Source: Glaciecola sp.
Lineage (GTDB): Bacteria; Pseudomonadota; Gammaproteobacteria; Enterobacterales; Alteromonadaceae
Direction: 5' to 3'
DNA length: 64,000 bases
Assembly (NCBI GenBank): GCA_029246415.1
Contig: JAQWNF010000038.1
Location: 1-64,000 of the forward strand
The notes beneath the pieces are model-generated. The model did no database searches, had not been told where the DNA came from, and saw only the letters and a list, made by a program, of their open reading frames with translations. Positions 18,127-26,521 of the stretch are shown here, one piece after another (position 1 is the stretch's first letter; the number at the start of each line of letters is the position of its first letter). A program made the translations under genes and the position numbers.

Positions 18127-19770
18127 TTAATTAATAAAAGTAATTTTACTCGAATGTTCGGCTAAAATAACACTCTTAAAACGTTCTTCCAATACATGAC
18201 GTTTAACTTTTAACGTCGGTGTGAGTAGTTCGTTATCAATCGTCCATTCTTCTGACATCACAATAAAATGATCCAGTTTCATATGACTTTCGACTTTTTT
18301 GTTTACATGATCCATCGTATGTTGCAACGACTCTTTTAATTCACGTTTGGATAAATGCTGAGCATCTTCTGATAAAACCATTAATGCTACTGGTTGAGGT
18401 AGATCTCCTCCCGTCACACATACCTGCTCTATATTCGTATTTTCAACGATGATAGATTCAATCGGCGCAGGGACAACGTATTTACCCTTAGAAGTTTTGA
18501 ATATCTCTTTCAGACGACCTGTGATTTTAACAAAGCCTTCACTATCAATTTCGCCTTTATCACCGGTTCGTAAATAACCATCGTCGGTCATCGTTTCAGC
18601 TGTTTTTTCAGGTTCTAAATAATACCCAAGCATTACGCAAGGTGCTTTGACTTGAATTTCACCTTCATCGGAAATGCGAATATCAACACCATCATAAGCC
18701 TGTCCAATCGTACCGACTTTATCTGAACGAAATGGTACCGCAGAGGTGCCAAACGCGGAGTTTTCGGTCATGCCCCACCCTTCTGAAATATACACACCTA
18801 ACTTTTCAAACCATTTAATCACTGATGGCGCCAGGGGCGCAGAACCAGATGCACATAAGCGGGCTTGATTGATGCCCATTTTGTTGCGAATTTTTTTAGC
18901 GATAATGCTTTTAACAATTGGAATACTTAATAAAATATTTAACTTATTTTGATGCATTTTAGCTAACACGCCCATTTGGAACTTAGTCCATAAACGCGGA
19001 ACAGATACAAACAAGGTTGGTTGTGCACCACATACATCGCGGTTAAAGGTCTCTAAAGATTCAACAAACGTAACTTGCATACCAGAATAGATACTAGCTA
19101 ATTCAATAATCACTCGCTCAGTAATGTGTGCAAGCGGTAAATAGCTCATCACTCGGTCTGAGCTGTTACAGTCAAGCTGAGTAAGGCATGAACTCGCTGC
19201 CCAATTAATCGTACCAAAGCTATGCATCACGCCCTTAGGTTGCCCTGTGGAGCCTGAAGTATAAATAATCGTCATCAAATCATCTTGCTGAATATCTGGT
19301 GTGCCGATAACCGGATCGACATTGGTAAAATCAGCCCATGACGTTTTCGCAGGGATCCCTTCATATGGGAAGCTGACTGTTGGCATGCTATCCGGAATAG
19401 GCGCTACTGCTTTTTCCATTTTATCTAATTTACCGACAAACATCAGCTGCACATCAGCATGTTCTAATACGTAATTGATGGTTTCTCCGCCAGCTGTAGC
19501 AAAGATAGGCACGGATACATGTCCGGCCATCATGATCCCTAAATCAGTAATAAACCACTCGGCGCAGTTTTTAGAAAAGATACAAATTCGACTACCTTTG
19601 GGTAAGTCTAAAGCCAACAAGCCTGCGGCAACTTTACGCACAGCTTGGCCAAATTCAGCCCAAGTATAATTGGTAATTACCCCATTAACTGGCTGACGTA
19701 AATAAAGATCATCGGCATGGTGGGTTTCCCAGTGATATAACATTGCTAGTGGGGATTTAAATTCTGTCAT
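18127..19770 (-). CDS. AMP-dependent long-chain acyl-CoA synthetase
   Basis: 547 aa from the ATG at 19770 (MTEFKSPLAMLYHWE). That N-terminus matches my recollection of homologues better than the ATG 11 codons upstream, which has no ribosome site. It is an ANL-superfamily enzyme that adenylates a carboxylic acid and transfers it to CoA. The P-loop IIYTSGSTGQPKGVMHS covers 168-184. Other conserved blocks are YLPLAHITER, SEGWGMTENSAFGTSA, YLRTGDKGEIDSEGFVKITGR and LKVKRHVLEERF. It resembles the FadD15-type long-chain synthetases of marine gammaproteobacteria. Together with the acyl-CoA dehydrogenase at 2.4 kb it could serve fatty-acid oxidation, but the two are 14 kb apart. Chain-length preference is not readable. 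Confidence 0.88.
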   Translation of the reverse strand: MTEFKSPLAMLYHWETHHADDLYLRQPVNGVITNYTWAEFGQAVRKVAAGLLALDLPKGSRICIFSKNCAEWFITDLGIMMAGHVSVPIFATAGGETINYVLEHADVQLMFVGKLDKMEKAVAPIPDSMPTVSFPYEGIPAKTSWADFTNVDPVIGTPDIQQDDLMTIIYTSGSTGQPKGVMHSFGTINWAASSCLTQLDCNSSDRVMSYLPLAHITERVIIELASIYSGMQVTFVESLETFNRDVCGAQPTLFVSVPRLWTKFQMGVLAKMHQNKLNILLSIPIVKSIIAKKIRNKMGINQARLCASGSAPLAPSVIKWFEKLGVYISEGWGMTENSAFGTSAVPFRSDKVGTIGQAYDGVDIRISDEGEIQVKAPCVMLGYYLEPEKTAETMTDDGYLRTGDKGEIDSEGFVKITGRLKEIFKTSKGKYVVPAPIESIIVENTNIEQVCVTGGDLPQPVALMVLSEDAQHLSKRELKESLQHTMDHVNKKVESHMKLDHFIVMSEEWTIDNELLTPTLKVKRHVLEERFKSVILAEHSSKITFIN

Positions 19771-19915
19771 CGTGTTTTCACTTTTATTATTATTTGTAGG
19801 CATTCGTGTTGATATACATTTAGGAACACGCGTTCCATGATTAACTTTATATTAACATTGATAATACATCGTATCAGTCAAATTACTACGATATTGTAAC
19901 CATTTTTTTTGTAAA

Positions 19916-22900
19916 TTACTGTTCAATTGTTGAGTTTTGTTTACTCTTTTGTAGATTTTCACGTAAAAAGGAGAAAGTTTCTAAACTTGGAGCAGGTTTG
20001 CAAAAGTAGTAGCCTTGTAGAAAACGACAATCATTTTCCTTAAAAAAAGCAACTTGCTCAGCAGTTTCGATCCCTTCCGCGATGCATTTCATATTCAAAC
20101 TCTTCGCCATCGCAATGGTCGTCAAGACGATCACTTCGTCATTCTTATCCTTACCAATACCATCGACGAACGATTTATCGATTTTAATCACATCAAATGG
20201 AAAATCTTTGAGATAACGTAAAGAAGAAAATCCAGTACCAAAATCATCGAGTGCGATGATAAAACCAGCATCAGAAAGAGCCTGCATGTAACTTAATGCT
20301 TTTTGTTGATCTCGGACTAAGACGTTTTCGGTAATTTCAAAGCGGATCGCAGAGGTGGGTAAATTATAATATTGTAGCCAAGTTACGATTTCTTGAACAT
20401 CAAAATGAGTCTCAAAATGGCACGCTGATAAGTTCACTGACAAATACCCGTCAAAGCCATGTGCGTACCATTGAGCAATGTCTTTTATCCCTCTAAATAT
20501 GGCGTCACGGGTCATTTCAACAATCATGCCTATTTCTTCTGCAATAGGAATAAATCGTTCTGGAGAGATATATTTTCGACCTCTTTTCCAACGCATTAAC
20601 AACTCAAAACCGACAATTGCGTTCAAGTCGATATCAAATATCGCTTGATAATGATTCAAAAACTCTTTGTGTTCATGCCCGACTTTTATTTTATTTTGCA
20701 TTATCAAATGTTCGCGGGCGGTCTCGTTCATTTCATCGGTATAAAATTGATACCCAGAATGAGCCTGACCTTTGGCATAGTACATGGCAATATCCGCATT
20801 GCGGATTAACTCATGGGCTGTTTGGCCATCTTGTGGGTAGACACTCACCCCCAAGCTACAAGAAACACTTACTGACTGTTTTTCTACCTCAACCGGCATT
20901 TCAATCAGTTTCATCAAATTATCTAAAATCGGGTATAAATGTTCGATGTGCTCTATGGAATCAACTAGTACTACAAATTCATCCCCGCCTAAACGAGCAA
21001 CCGAATCATTGGCTCTAAAGTTGTCTTGTAAACGCCGTCCAATAGCGCGTAACACAGTATCCCCAGCTTCATGGCCTAATGAATCATTAATTGGTTTAAA
21101 ACGATCTAAATCAACGAAAATTACGCCTAGTTGTCTGTTTTGACGATGACATTGTTCAATGCTATGGACCAGTCTATCCATCAGTAGATTACGGTTTATT
21201 AAGCCCGTTAAATCATCATAATTGGCTACCCGCATCAACTCTCGTTCGGCGTTCTTTTGCTCGGTAATATCAGTCATTATGATCATATAATTATCAATCA
21301 CATGCATTTCATATGCGTTTTCAATCGCTTTAACCGTCAACATTATATCGACCACCGGCCCATCTGGAATGTTAAGTTGGGTGACCTCTTTGTGGTATTC
21401 ACCTGGCTTTAATTGATCTAACACGTTAAACATTTTAAATTGCAACTGCTGATCACTTTGAAATTTATGCATCAATTGATAGGTTAAATCTTCAGATTCT
21501 GTGAGATCAAAGCGTTCATACAGCGCTGGGTTCGCTCCCACAAACTTGCCATTTCGGGCTAAGATCAGCACCCAGTCATGGGTATTTTTGAATGCATCGC
21601 CAAACATTCTTATTTTTTCTTGCACTTGCATGGAATCAGAAATGTTATTGTAAGTACCTGTTACAACAATCGAGTTATCTTTATCATCTTTTATATAATT
21701 GCCTAAATCACGGTACCAATAACTCTTACCCTCAACACTTACCAAACGATAGGCAACGTCAAGTTTGGTCGACTCGGTATTCAAAAATGCATTCCAAGCA
21801 TGTAAAAATTTTTCTTTGTCACGACGATGAATTAACCCTAAAAACCCATCAAAGGAAATGGTTTTGCCTCTTGTATACCCTAAATCATCAATAAAACGTG
21901 CGGCTGTGATCGTTTTATCTCCGCGGTGATATTCCCATACATGAGAATTACTGGCAGCCATTGCATTACTCAAACGGTCTTTGATTTTTTCTAGGTTTTT
22001 ATAAGTCTCAGCTAATTGTTGAGCATGATGTTGTCGATGTGTGGCCCAGATCACTAAGACTCCTGCAACAATCAAAAAGTACAACGCATAAGCTAATGGC
22101 GAGGCCCAAACCGGATAGCGAATGTTTAATGATATCGTTGCAGGAATTGTTTGTGCTTGACCGTCGATTTGAACAGAAAATGTGTACTCACCGGGCTCAA
22201 GTTTTGCAAACATAACTTGATTGTTAGACGTGGTTGCTTGTGTGATGACTTGATTTCGTTGCCGTAATTCATAAGAAAAGCGCACGCCATTTTTACGGTA
22301 CGTGACAGGTTGTGCAAAATATATAGTTAGACCTATATCATCGTGCTCTAACTCAAAATCATGCCCACTTAAAGAATGAAGATTGGTATTGAGTACTCGG
22401 TTATTGAGCGTTACCTCAGTGATATCAACCTGCCCCACCGGCGTTGAAAGTTGTTTAATCGTCACGCCATTAAACCGTGTAAATCCTTTTGGAGAACCAT
22501 ATACAAAATCACCATTTTGCAAAGTGATAAACGCATATTGGTTAAATTCAACCGAATCGAGACCATCGATTAGGTGATAATTTTCTATTTTTAACGTAAA
22601 CGGATTTAGGGAATGCAACCCTGAATGAGACGAAAACCAAATATAACCATCTCTGGACTCTTGCAGTCCGTAGACCAGATTAGACGCTAACAATCGATCT
22701 TTATTGAGTTTATGTAACAGAGCAAAAGTGACCGAATCCAGCCCAACCAAACCATAACCTGGATACGAAATCCATAAGGTTCTATTGTTATCTAGTAGTA
22801 CTTCAGAAGCATACACATCAACCGATGTGAGTTTTTCTAATTGATGATACAACGCAAACTCACCGCTGTTAATATCCACACTAAATAGTGCGCCAATGCC

Positions 22901-24529
22901 TCCGATCAGCATTCGATTTTGATCTAACGGGTCAACACCAATAATCGAAGATATATTGTAATAGTTCAAGCCCTGGGGTAAATAAACCGTGCGCAACTCG
23001 GAGGTATGATAGTTAAATTTTTTGATACTGGCTTGATCAATAAACCATAACCAACCGGTTTTATCTAAGGCTGCATGATTTATATATTGTTGTGACCAAT
23101 TGTACTGAATATTGCTCACTTCAGGCAGCGCAACAATTTGTTTACTCGCCACATTAAATAATTGCAAGCCGTTGTCATTCACTAGCCATAAATGATTATC
23201 TGGTGCAGGTAATATGCGATGAAATGCAGTGCTACCATATTGCTTTATGTCTTCTTCACTATCAAGATACAGGGCGCTTGTCCCATTTAATAAATTATAT
23301 TGAGTCAAGCCATTATCAGTACCCACCCACAACTCTTCATAATTTTGCTGATAAAAACTCCACACCAAATTATTCGTTAACACTTGCGCAGATTGATTAT
23401 CCCGTGAATTTTTAATGGTCGAAAACTTCACACTATTGGGAGTCCAAAATAATGCCCCGTTGAACTGTGTGGATAACCAAAGATTTTGTTTTTCATCGAT
23501 CACAATATCCGTCACGCTTAAATCTGCGGCGACATCATCCCCAAGTAATGGCGCAAATTGATAGGTAATAGTCTCTGCACTAGGATCGTACATAAACACC
23601 CCAAGATCGGTGCCGACGTAAAATTGATTACTCACAGGACGATAGACAATTGAATGAATATTGCGTTGCTGGTCAATAATGCTCGCCTGTGGCGCCTCGG
23701 TTCCTTGCTGAACGCTTTCAATCAATGCATCTAAGTCAAAGCGCACCAAGCCCTGCACTAGTCCAACAAGCAATATGTTTTGCTGGGGATCAACATACAA
23801 CACCTTACTATTGTAGCTATGCAAATCAGCAATATCATCTCGATCCAATGGCAGCGGCACTACGACATTTGTTGCTTGGTCGATTGCAAATAAGCCTGAA
23901 CTCGTCGCTACAAATAAAATATTTTGTTGTAACACTGCGTAATTGATGGAAACATTACGATCGATTTGTGTTTGGCTTAAAGTAAATAGCGGACTGAGAG
24001 TCTGTGTTGCAAGATCGTATTGCAAGATTGTTTCATTTAGCGTAATCAAGACGTTACCGGTTTGTGGCTCAGTAAAGTTCATCGCATATTGAAACCAACT
24101 GCCATAATTAGCAAACGACTCTTGCACAATGAGTTCAATTTTTTGAGTACTAGGGTCAAATGTAAATACCCCTGAATTGCCCGCCGATAGCCATATTTTG
24201 TTATCACTACTTTGGAATAATTGATAAATTGGCAAATCAGAAAATTCATTTCCAAGTCCATTTATTTGCCTAATTTTACTGCCATCAAAGCGATTCAAGC
24301 CGGTTTCAGTCGCAATCCATAGATAACCATTATTATCTATGATCATGTCATTCACGGTATCTTGACTCAGACCTTGTTTGGTGAAGATTTGAAAAAACCG
24401 AGGGTGTGAAATATCAGCAACAGAAGACGATGCAGCAGCTATTGCAGAGATGCTTAATACGCACATACAACAGGCCAATACAATCTGGGCTATGTTGTGG
24501 AGCCAATCGACATTACGTCCTTGTTTCAC
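19916..24529 (-). CDS. Periplasmic-propeller receptor with PAS, GGDEF and EAL domains
   Basis: About 1537 aa from the GTG at 24529 (GTAGG 6 nt upstream); a TTG seven codons earlier is the longer option. A signal/anchor segment (IAQIVLACCMCVLSISAIAAA) leads into a periplasmic two-component-type beta-propeller (to about 750, repeats such as DNNGYLWIATETGLNRFDG), then a Y_Y_Y domain and a membrane span (LAYALYFLIVAGVLVIWA). Inside the cell come two PAS-like modules, a GGDEF domain (GGDEF 1180-1184, with RAND five residues before it as the inhibitory I-site) and an EAL domain (ELL at 1309, NLSACHF, ITEN, DDFGTG about 1428, IKIDKSF, AEGIE). Both catalytic sites look intact, so it may make and degrade c-di-GMP in response to a periplasmic, possibly glycan, ligand. 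Confidence 0.9.
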   Translation of the reverse strand: MKQGRNVDWLHNIAQIVLACCMCVLSISAIAAASSSVADISHPRFFQIFTKQGLSQDTVNDMIIDNNGYLWIATETGLNRFDGSKIRQINGLGNEFSDLPIYQLFQSSDNKIWLSAGNSGVFTFDPSTQKIELIVQESFANYGSWFQYAMNFTEPQTGNVLITLNETILQYDLATQTLSPLFTLSQTQIDRNVSINYAVLQQNILFVATSSGLFAIDQATNVVVPLPLDRDDIADLHSYNSKVLYVDPQQNILLVGLVQGLVRFDLDALIESVQQGTEAPQASIIDQQRNIHSIVYRPVSNQFYVGTDLGVFMYDPSAETITYQFAPLLGDDVAADLSVTDIVIDEKQNLWLSTQFNGALFWTPNSVKFSTIKNSRDNQSAQVLTNNLVWSFYQQNYEELWVGTDNGLTQYNLLNGTSALYLDSEEDIKQYGSTAFHRILPAPDNHLWLVNDNGLQLFNVASKQIVALPEVSNIQYNWSQQYINHAALDKTGWLWFIDQASIKKFNYHTSELRTVYLPQGLNYYNISSIIGVDPLDQNRMLIGGIGALFSVDINSGEFALYHQLEKLTSVDVYASEVLLDNNRTLWISYPGYGLVGLDSVTFALLHKLNKDRLLASNLVYGLQESRDGYIWFSSHSGLHSLNPFTLKIENYHLIDGLDSVEFNQYAFITLQNGDFVYGSPKGFTRFNGVTIKQLSTPVGQVDITEVTLNNRVLNTNLHSLSGHDFELEHDDIGLTIYFAQPVTYRKNGVRFSYELRQRNQVITQATTSNNQVMFAKLEPGEYTFSVQIDGQAQTIPATISLNIRYPVWASPLAYALYFLIVAGVLVIWATHRQHHAQQLAETYKNLEKIKDRLSNAMAASNSHVWEYHRGDKTITAARFIDDLGYTRGKTISFDGFLGLIHRRDKEKFLHAWNAFLNTESTKLDVAYRLVSVEGKSYWYRDLGNYIKDDKDNSIVVTGTYNNISDSMQVQEKIRMFGDAFKNTHDWVLILARNGKFVGANPALYERFDLTESEDLTYQLMHKFQSDQQLQFKMFNVLDQLKPGEYHKEVTQLNIPDGPVVDIMLTVKAIENAYEMHVIDNYMIIMTDITEQKNAERELMRVANYDDLTGLINRNLLMDRLVHSIEQCHRQNRQLGVIFVDLDRFKPINDSLGHEAGDTVLRAIGRRLQDNFRANDSVARLGGDEFVVLVDSIEHIEHLYPILDNLMKLIEMPVEVEKQSVSVSCSLGVSVYPQDGQTAHELIRNADIAMYYAKGQAHSGYQFYTDEMNETAREHLIMQNKIKVGHEHKEFLNHYQAIFDIDLNAIVGFELLMRWKRGRKYISPERFIPIAEEIGMIVEMTRDAIFRGIKDIAQWYAHGFDGYLSVNLSACHFETHFDVQEIVTWLQYYNLPTSAIRFEITENVLVRDQQKALSYMQALSDAGFIIALDDFGTGFSSLRYLKDFPFDVIKIDKSFVDGIGKDKNDEVIVLTTIAMAKSLNMKCIAEGIETAEQVAFFKENDCRFLQGYYFCKPAPSLETFSFLRENLQKSKQNSTIEQ

Positions 24530-24625
24530 ATTATACCTACTTTTGTCCAATCCATGGATGCTGAGTATTACTCAACAATATATAAAGTAGGTTATCGACA
24601 GTTATATAAAAGTATTAAATAAGCA

Positions 24626-25072
24626 TTAGCGTGGAAGCGGTTGAGATAAGGACGCATTCGCTTGTTCATGGTAACTACATGAGTCTTTATCAATTATCAC
24701 ACTTGCTAAACTCTCACCATACATACCGCTATAGGCATAAATGAGTGGAATGTTATTGCCTAAGAAAATATCCATTTCTTCTGAAAAACAAATACTTTCA
24801 TGAAGCTCAACACGCATCACATCAGAAAAATTATGACTATCAATATCTGCGGCAGGAAAATGCAACAAGGTAAAATGATACACAAATGAAGTGTCCACCA
24901 CACTCGTTCGGTCTAAGCGGGTATTGTCATCTACTAGCTGTGGGAGAGCTAAGTTCATCTCCACCGAAGCATCAACTAAATCAGAATTAAGTTGTGAGCT
25001 AGCTAAAGCATGCCCACTCAATACAGATAACCCCATAGAGATAAATGGAATAAACAACTGTTTGTATCTCAT
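24626..25072 (-). CDS. Secreted protein of unknown function
   Basis: 148 aa from the ATG at 25072, chosen because AAGGTGA sits just upstream; an earlier in-frame ATG at 25105 lies in the A-tract leader. A signal peptide is clear (RYKQLFIPFISMGLSVLSGHALA, cleaved before SSQLNSDL). The mature protein of about 125 aa contains two cysteines (in ESICFSEEM and DKDSCSYH) that could form a disulfide. I do not recognise a family. It is monocistronic, just upstream of the large GGDEF/EAL receptor on the same strand (about 100 bp), so it might be linked to that receptor's periplasmic sensing. That is a guess from position only. Confidence 0.55.
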   Translation of the reverse strand: MRYKQLFIPFISMGLSVLSGHALASSQLNSDLVDASVEMNLALPQLVDDNTRLDRTSVVDTSFVYHFTLLHFPAADIDSHNFSDVMRVELHESICFSEEMDIFLGNNIPLIYAYSGMYGESLASVIIDKDSCSYHEQANASLSQPLPR

Positions 25073-25093
25073 AAATATCACCTTTTTTATGCA

Positions 25094-25143
25094 TTTTTTT
25101 TGCACTTTTTTTTGGTACTTTTTTTTTGCACTTTTTTTGGTAC
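25094..25143 (-). repeat. Two adjacent 25-bp A-tract repeats in the leader of the secreted-protein gene
   Basis: Two head-to-tail 25-bp units (25094-25118 and 25119-25143). On the plus strand each reads a T-run, GCAC, a T-run and GGTAC; the T-run lengths are 8+8 in the first and 9+7 in the second. On the minus strand this gives four A-tracts of 7-9 spaced about 12-13 bp apart, with a fifth A6 next to the ribosome site. Such phased A-tracts usually bend DNA. The length differences look like slippage. Confidence 0.8.
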
Positions 25144-25204
25144 TTAGTGGCGAACTAGTCCAGTCCGTCTATAGTTATGTTGCTCAACTTTAAAAGGAAT
25201 TACT

Positions 25205-25594
25205 GTGCACCGATTACTTAAACTCATTGCGTTAGCAACGATTGCAAGCTATGCCCTTGTCGCGTTATTAGTCTGGTTTTTGTATCACAAAACATTACTT
25301 CACAATCACTATATGGCGGTGGTTATTTTTTCGATCCTGCCGTTAATTATTAACTCAAAACAGGTATCTGATACCGCTGTGTCATTTTATTTTTCAGGTC
25401 TATTGGCTAATCTGTTATTACTCGTATCCGAATCCGTCAATCTGGTTATAACGCCTGAAACATTTTTAATTTTCATTTGCTTTTATGGCTTAGGGAATTT
25501 GCTATTCATCCTTAGTTGGTTGTTTCGTAGTACGAAACCGACCAAATCGATAACTGCGACCGAAACCGCAGCCCTTGAGCCTGAACATAAATAA
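25205..25594 (+). CDS. Small integral membrane protein, unknown
   Basis: 129 aa from a GTG start with AAAGGA seven bases upstream. Hydrophobicity suggests four membrane spans (LIALATIASYALVALLVWFL; YMAVVIFSILPLII; FSGLLANLLLLVSESV; FLIFICFYGLGNLLFILSWLF). A short charged C-terminal tail follows. No catalytic or binding motif is visible and I do not recognise a family. It is divergent from the secreted-protein gene, with the A-tract repeats in the shared promoter region. An 8-bp inverted repeat spans its stop codon. Confidence 0.55.
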   Translation: MHRLLKLIALATIASYALVALLVWFLYHKTLLHNHYMAVVIFSILPLIINSKQVSDTAVSFYFSGLLANLLLLVSESVNLVITPETFLIFICFYGLGNLLFILSWLFRSTKPTKSITATETAALEPEHK

Positions 25595-25824
25595 AGTTCA
25601 TGTTCAGTGTGAACTGCATGTCTTGTTCCATAATCATCAGCAATATTTGATTCCCAACCTAAATCATTGAAAATATTAGCGTTACATATTAACCCCTAGC
25701 TCTACAGGTAAACTAATAGGCACATCTAAATTAGCATTCTGTAAAAAATCCAGACAACAACCTGCATTTCACAAAATACCGTCTACTATTAACCAATAAT
25801 GAGTATTTTAAGCCTATTTCGATT

Positions 25825-26520
25825 ATGCGCATGAGTGGTATGAGGCATAAACGCATTCACCAACCGCAGCATCTCTTGTTGATCTGTTTGTGCATTTCAA
25901 TGTGCTTGAGTGCGACTAGCTTACTGATACAGTTTCACCCTAAATTATTTCAACACGTTGAACGCACTTATGGTGACGCGGCAAAAAAACGCGTCAGCCA
26001 GTGGCAAGCCTTACTCGAAGCGGTGCAAGGTCAAGATGCAGAGCAACAATTAACGCTAGTGAATGATTTTTTTAATGCCTTTGCTTTTGTTAGCGACCAA
26101 AGTCATTGGGATGCACTTGATTATTGGGCTACCCCTATCGAATTTATAGGGACTAATGCGGGCGATTGCGAAGATTATAGTATTGCCAAGTATGTCAGTT
26201 TGCGGGCGCTAGGTGTGCGTGAAGAACAACTCAGATTAGTCTATGTTAAAGCGTTAGCATTAAACCAAGCTCATATGGTGCTGGCTTATTATGCTTCTCC
26301 CAGCTCAGTTCCGTTAATTTTGGATAACCTGACTGCAAAGATTGAGCCTGCGACAGCGCGGACTGACTTACGTTTTATTTATAGTTTTAATGGTGAAGGT
26401 TTGTGGAATGCAAAAGCCCAAGGGCGTGGCCGAAAGATTCAACCTGGCGGAAATAATCGCTTATGGGCTGAGTTGCATCGCAAAATAGAATTACATACTC
26501 CCCTTTCAATTGGAGAATAA
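25825..26520 (+). CDS. lapG: LapG-type periplasmic cysteine protease (BTLCP family)
   Basis: 231 aa; the first of three close in-frame ATGs is used and the true start is uncertain by up to five codons. A membrane/signal segment (LLLICLCISMCLSATSLLI) exports it. The bacterial transglutaminase-like cysteine protease triad is visible: Cys115 in NAGDCEDYSIAKY, His150 in AHMVLAYY and Asp167 in ILDNL. DYWATPIEFIG (99-109) is the family's leading motif. LapG cleaves the N-terminal region of large LapA-type adhesins, releasing cells from biofilm, unless LapD holds it. lapD starts 1 bp after its stop. No lapA-like adhesin or its type I exporter is in the window. Confidence 0.9.
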   Translation: MRMSGMRHKRIHQPQHLLLICLCISMCLSATSLLIQFHPKLFQHVERTYGDAAKKRVSQWQALLEAVQGQDAEQQLTLVNDFFNAFAFVSDQSHWDALDYWATPIEFIGTNAGDCEDYSIAKYVSLRALGVREEQLRLVYVKALALNQAHMVLAYYASPSSVPLILDNLTAKIEPATARTDLRFIYSFNGEGLWNAKAQGRGRKIQPGGNNRLWAELHRKIELHTPLSIGE

Positions 26521-26521
26521 A

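Noticed and set aside
20617-21018. Plus-strand 133-residue open frame inside the GGDEF/EAL gene
   Set aside because: It is antisense to the catalytic domains; composition is that of a reversed coding strand.
25581-25607. Inverted repeat over the stop of the small membrane protein gene as a terminator
   Set aside because: The stem is 8 bp, AT-rich, with an 11-nt loop and no T-run.
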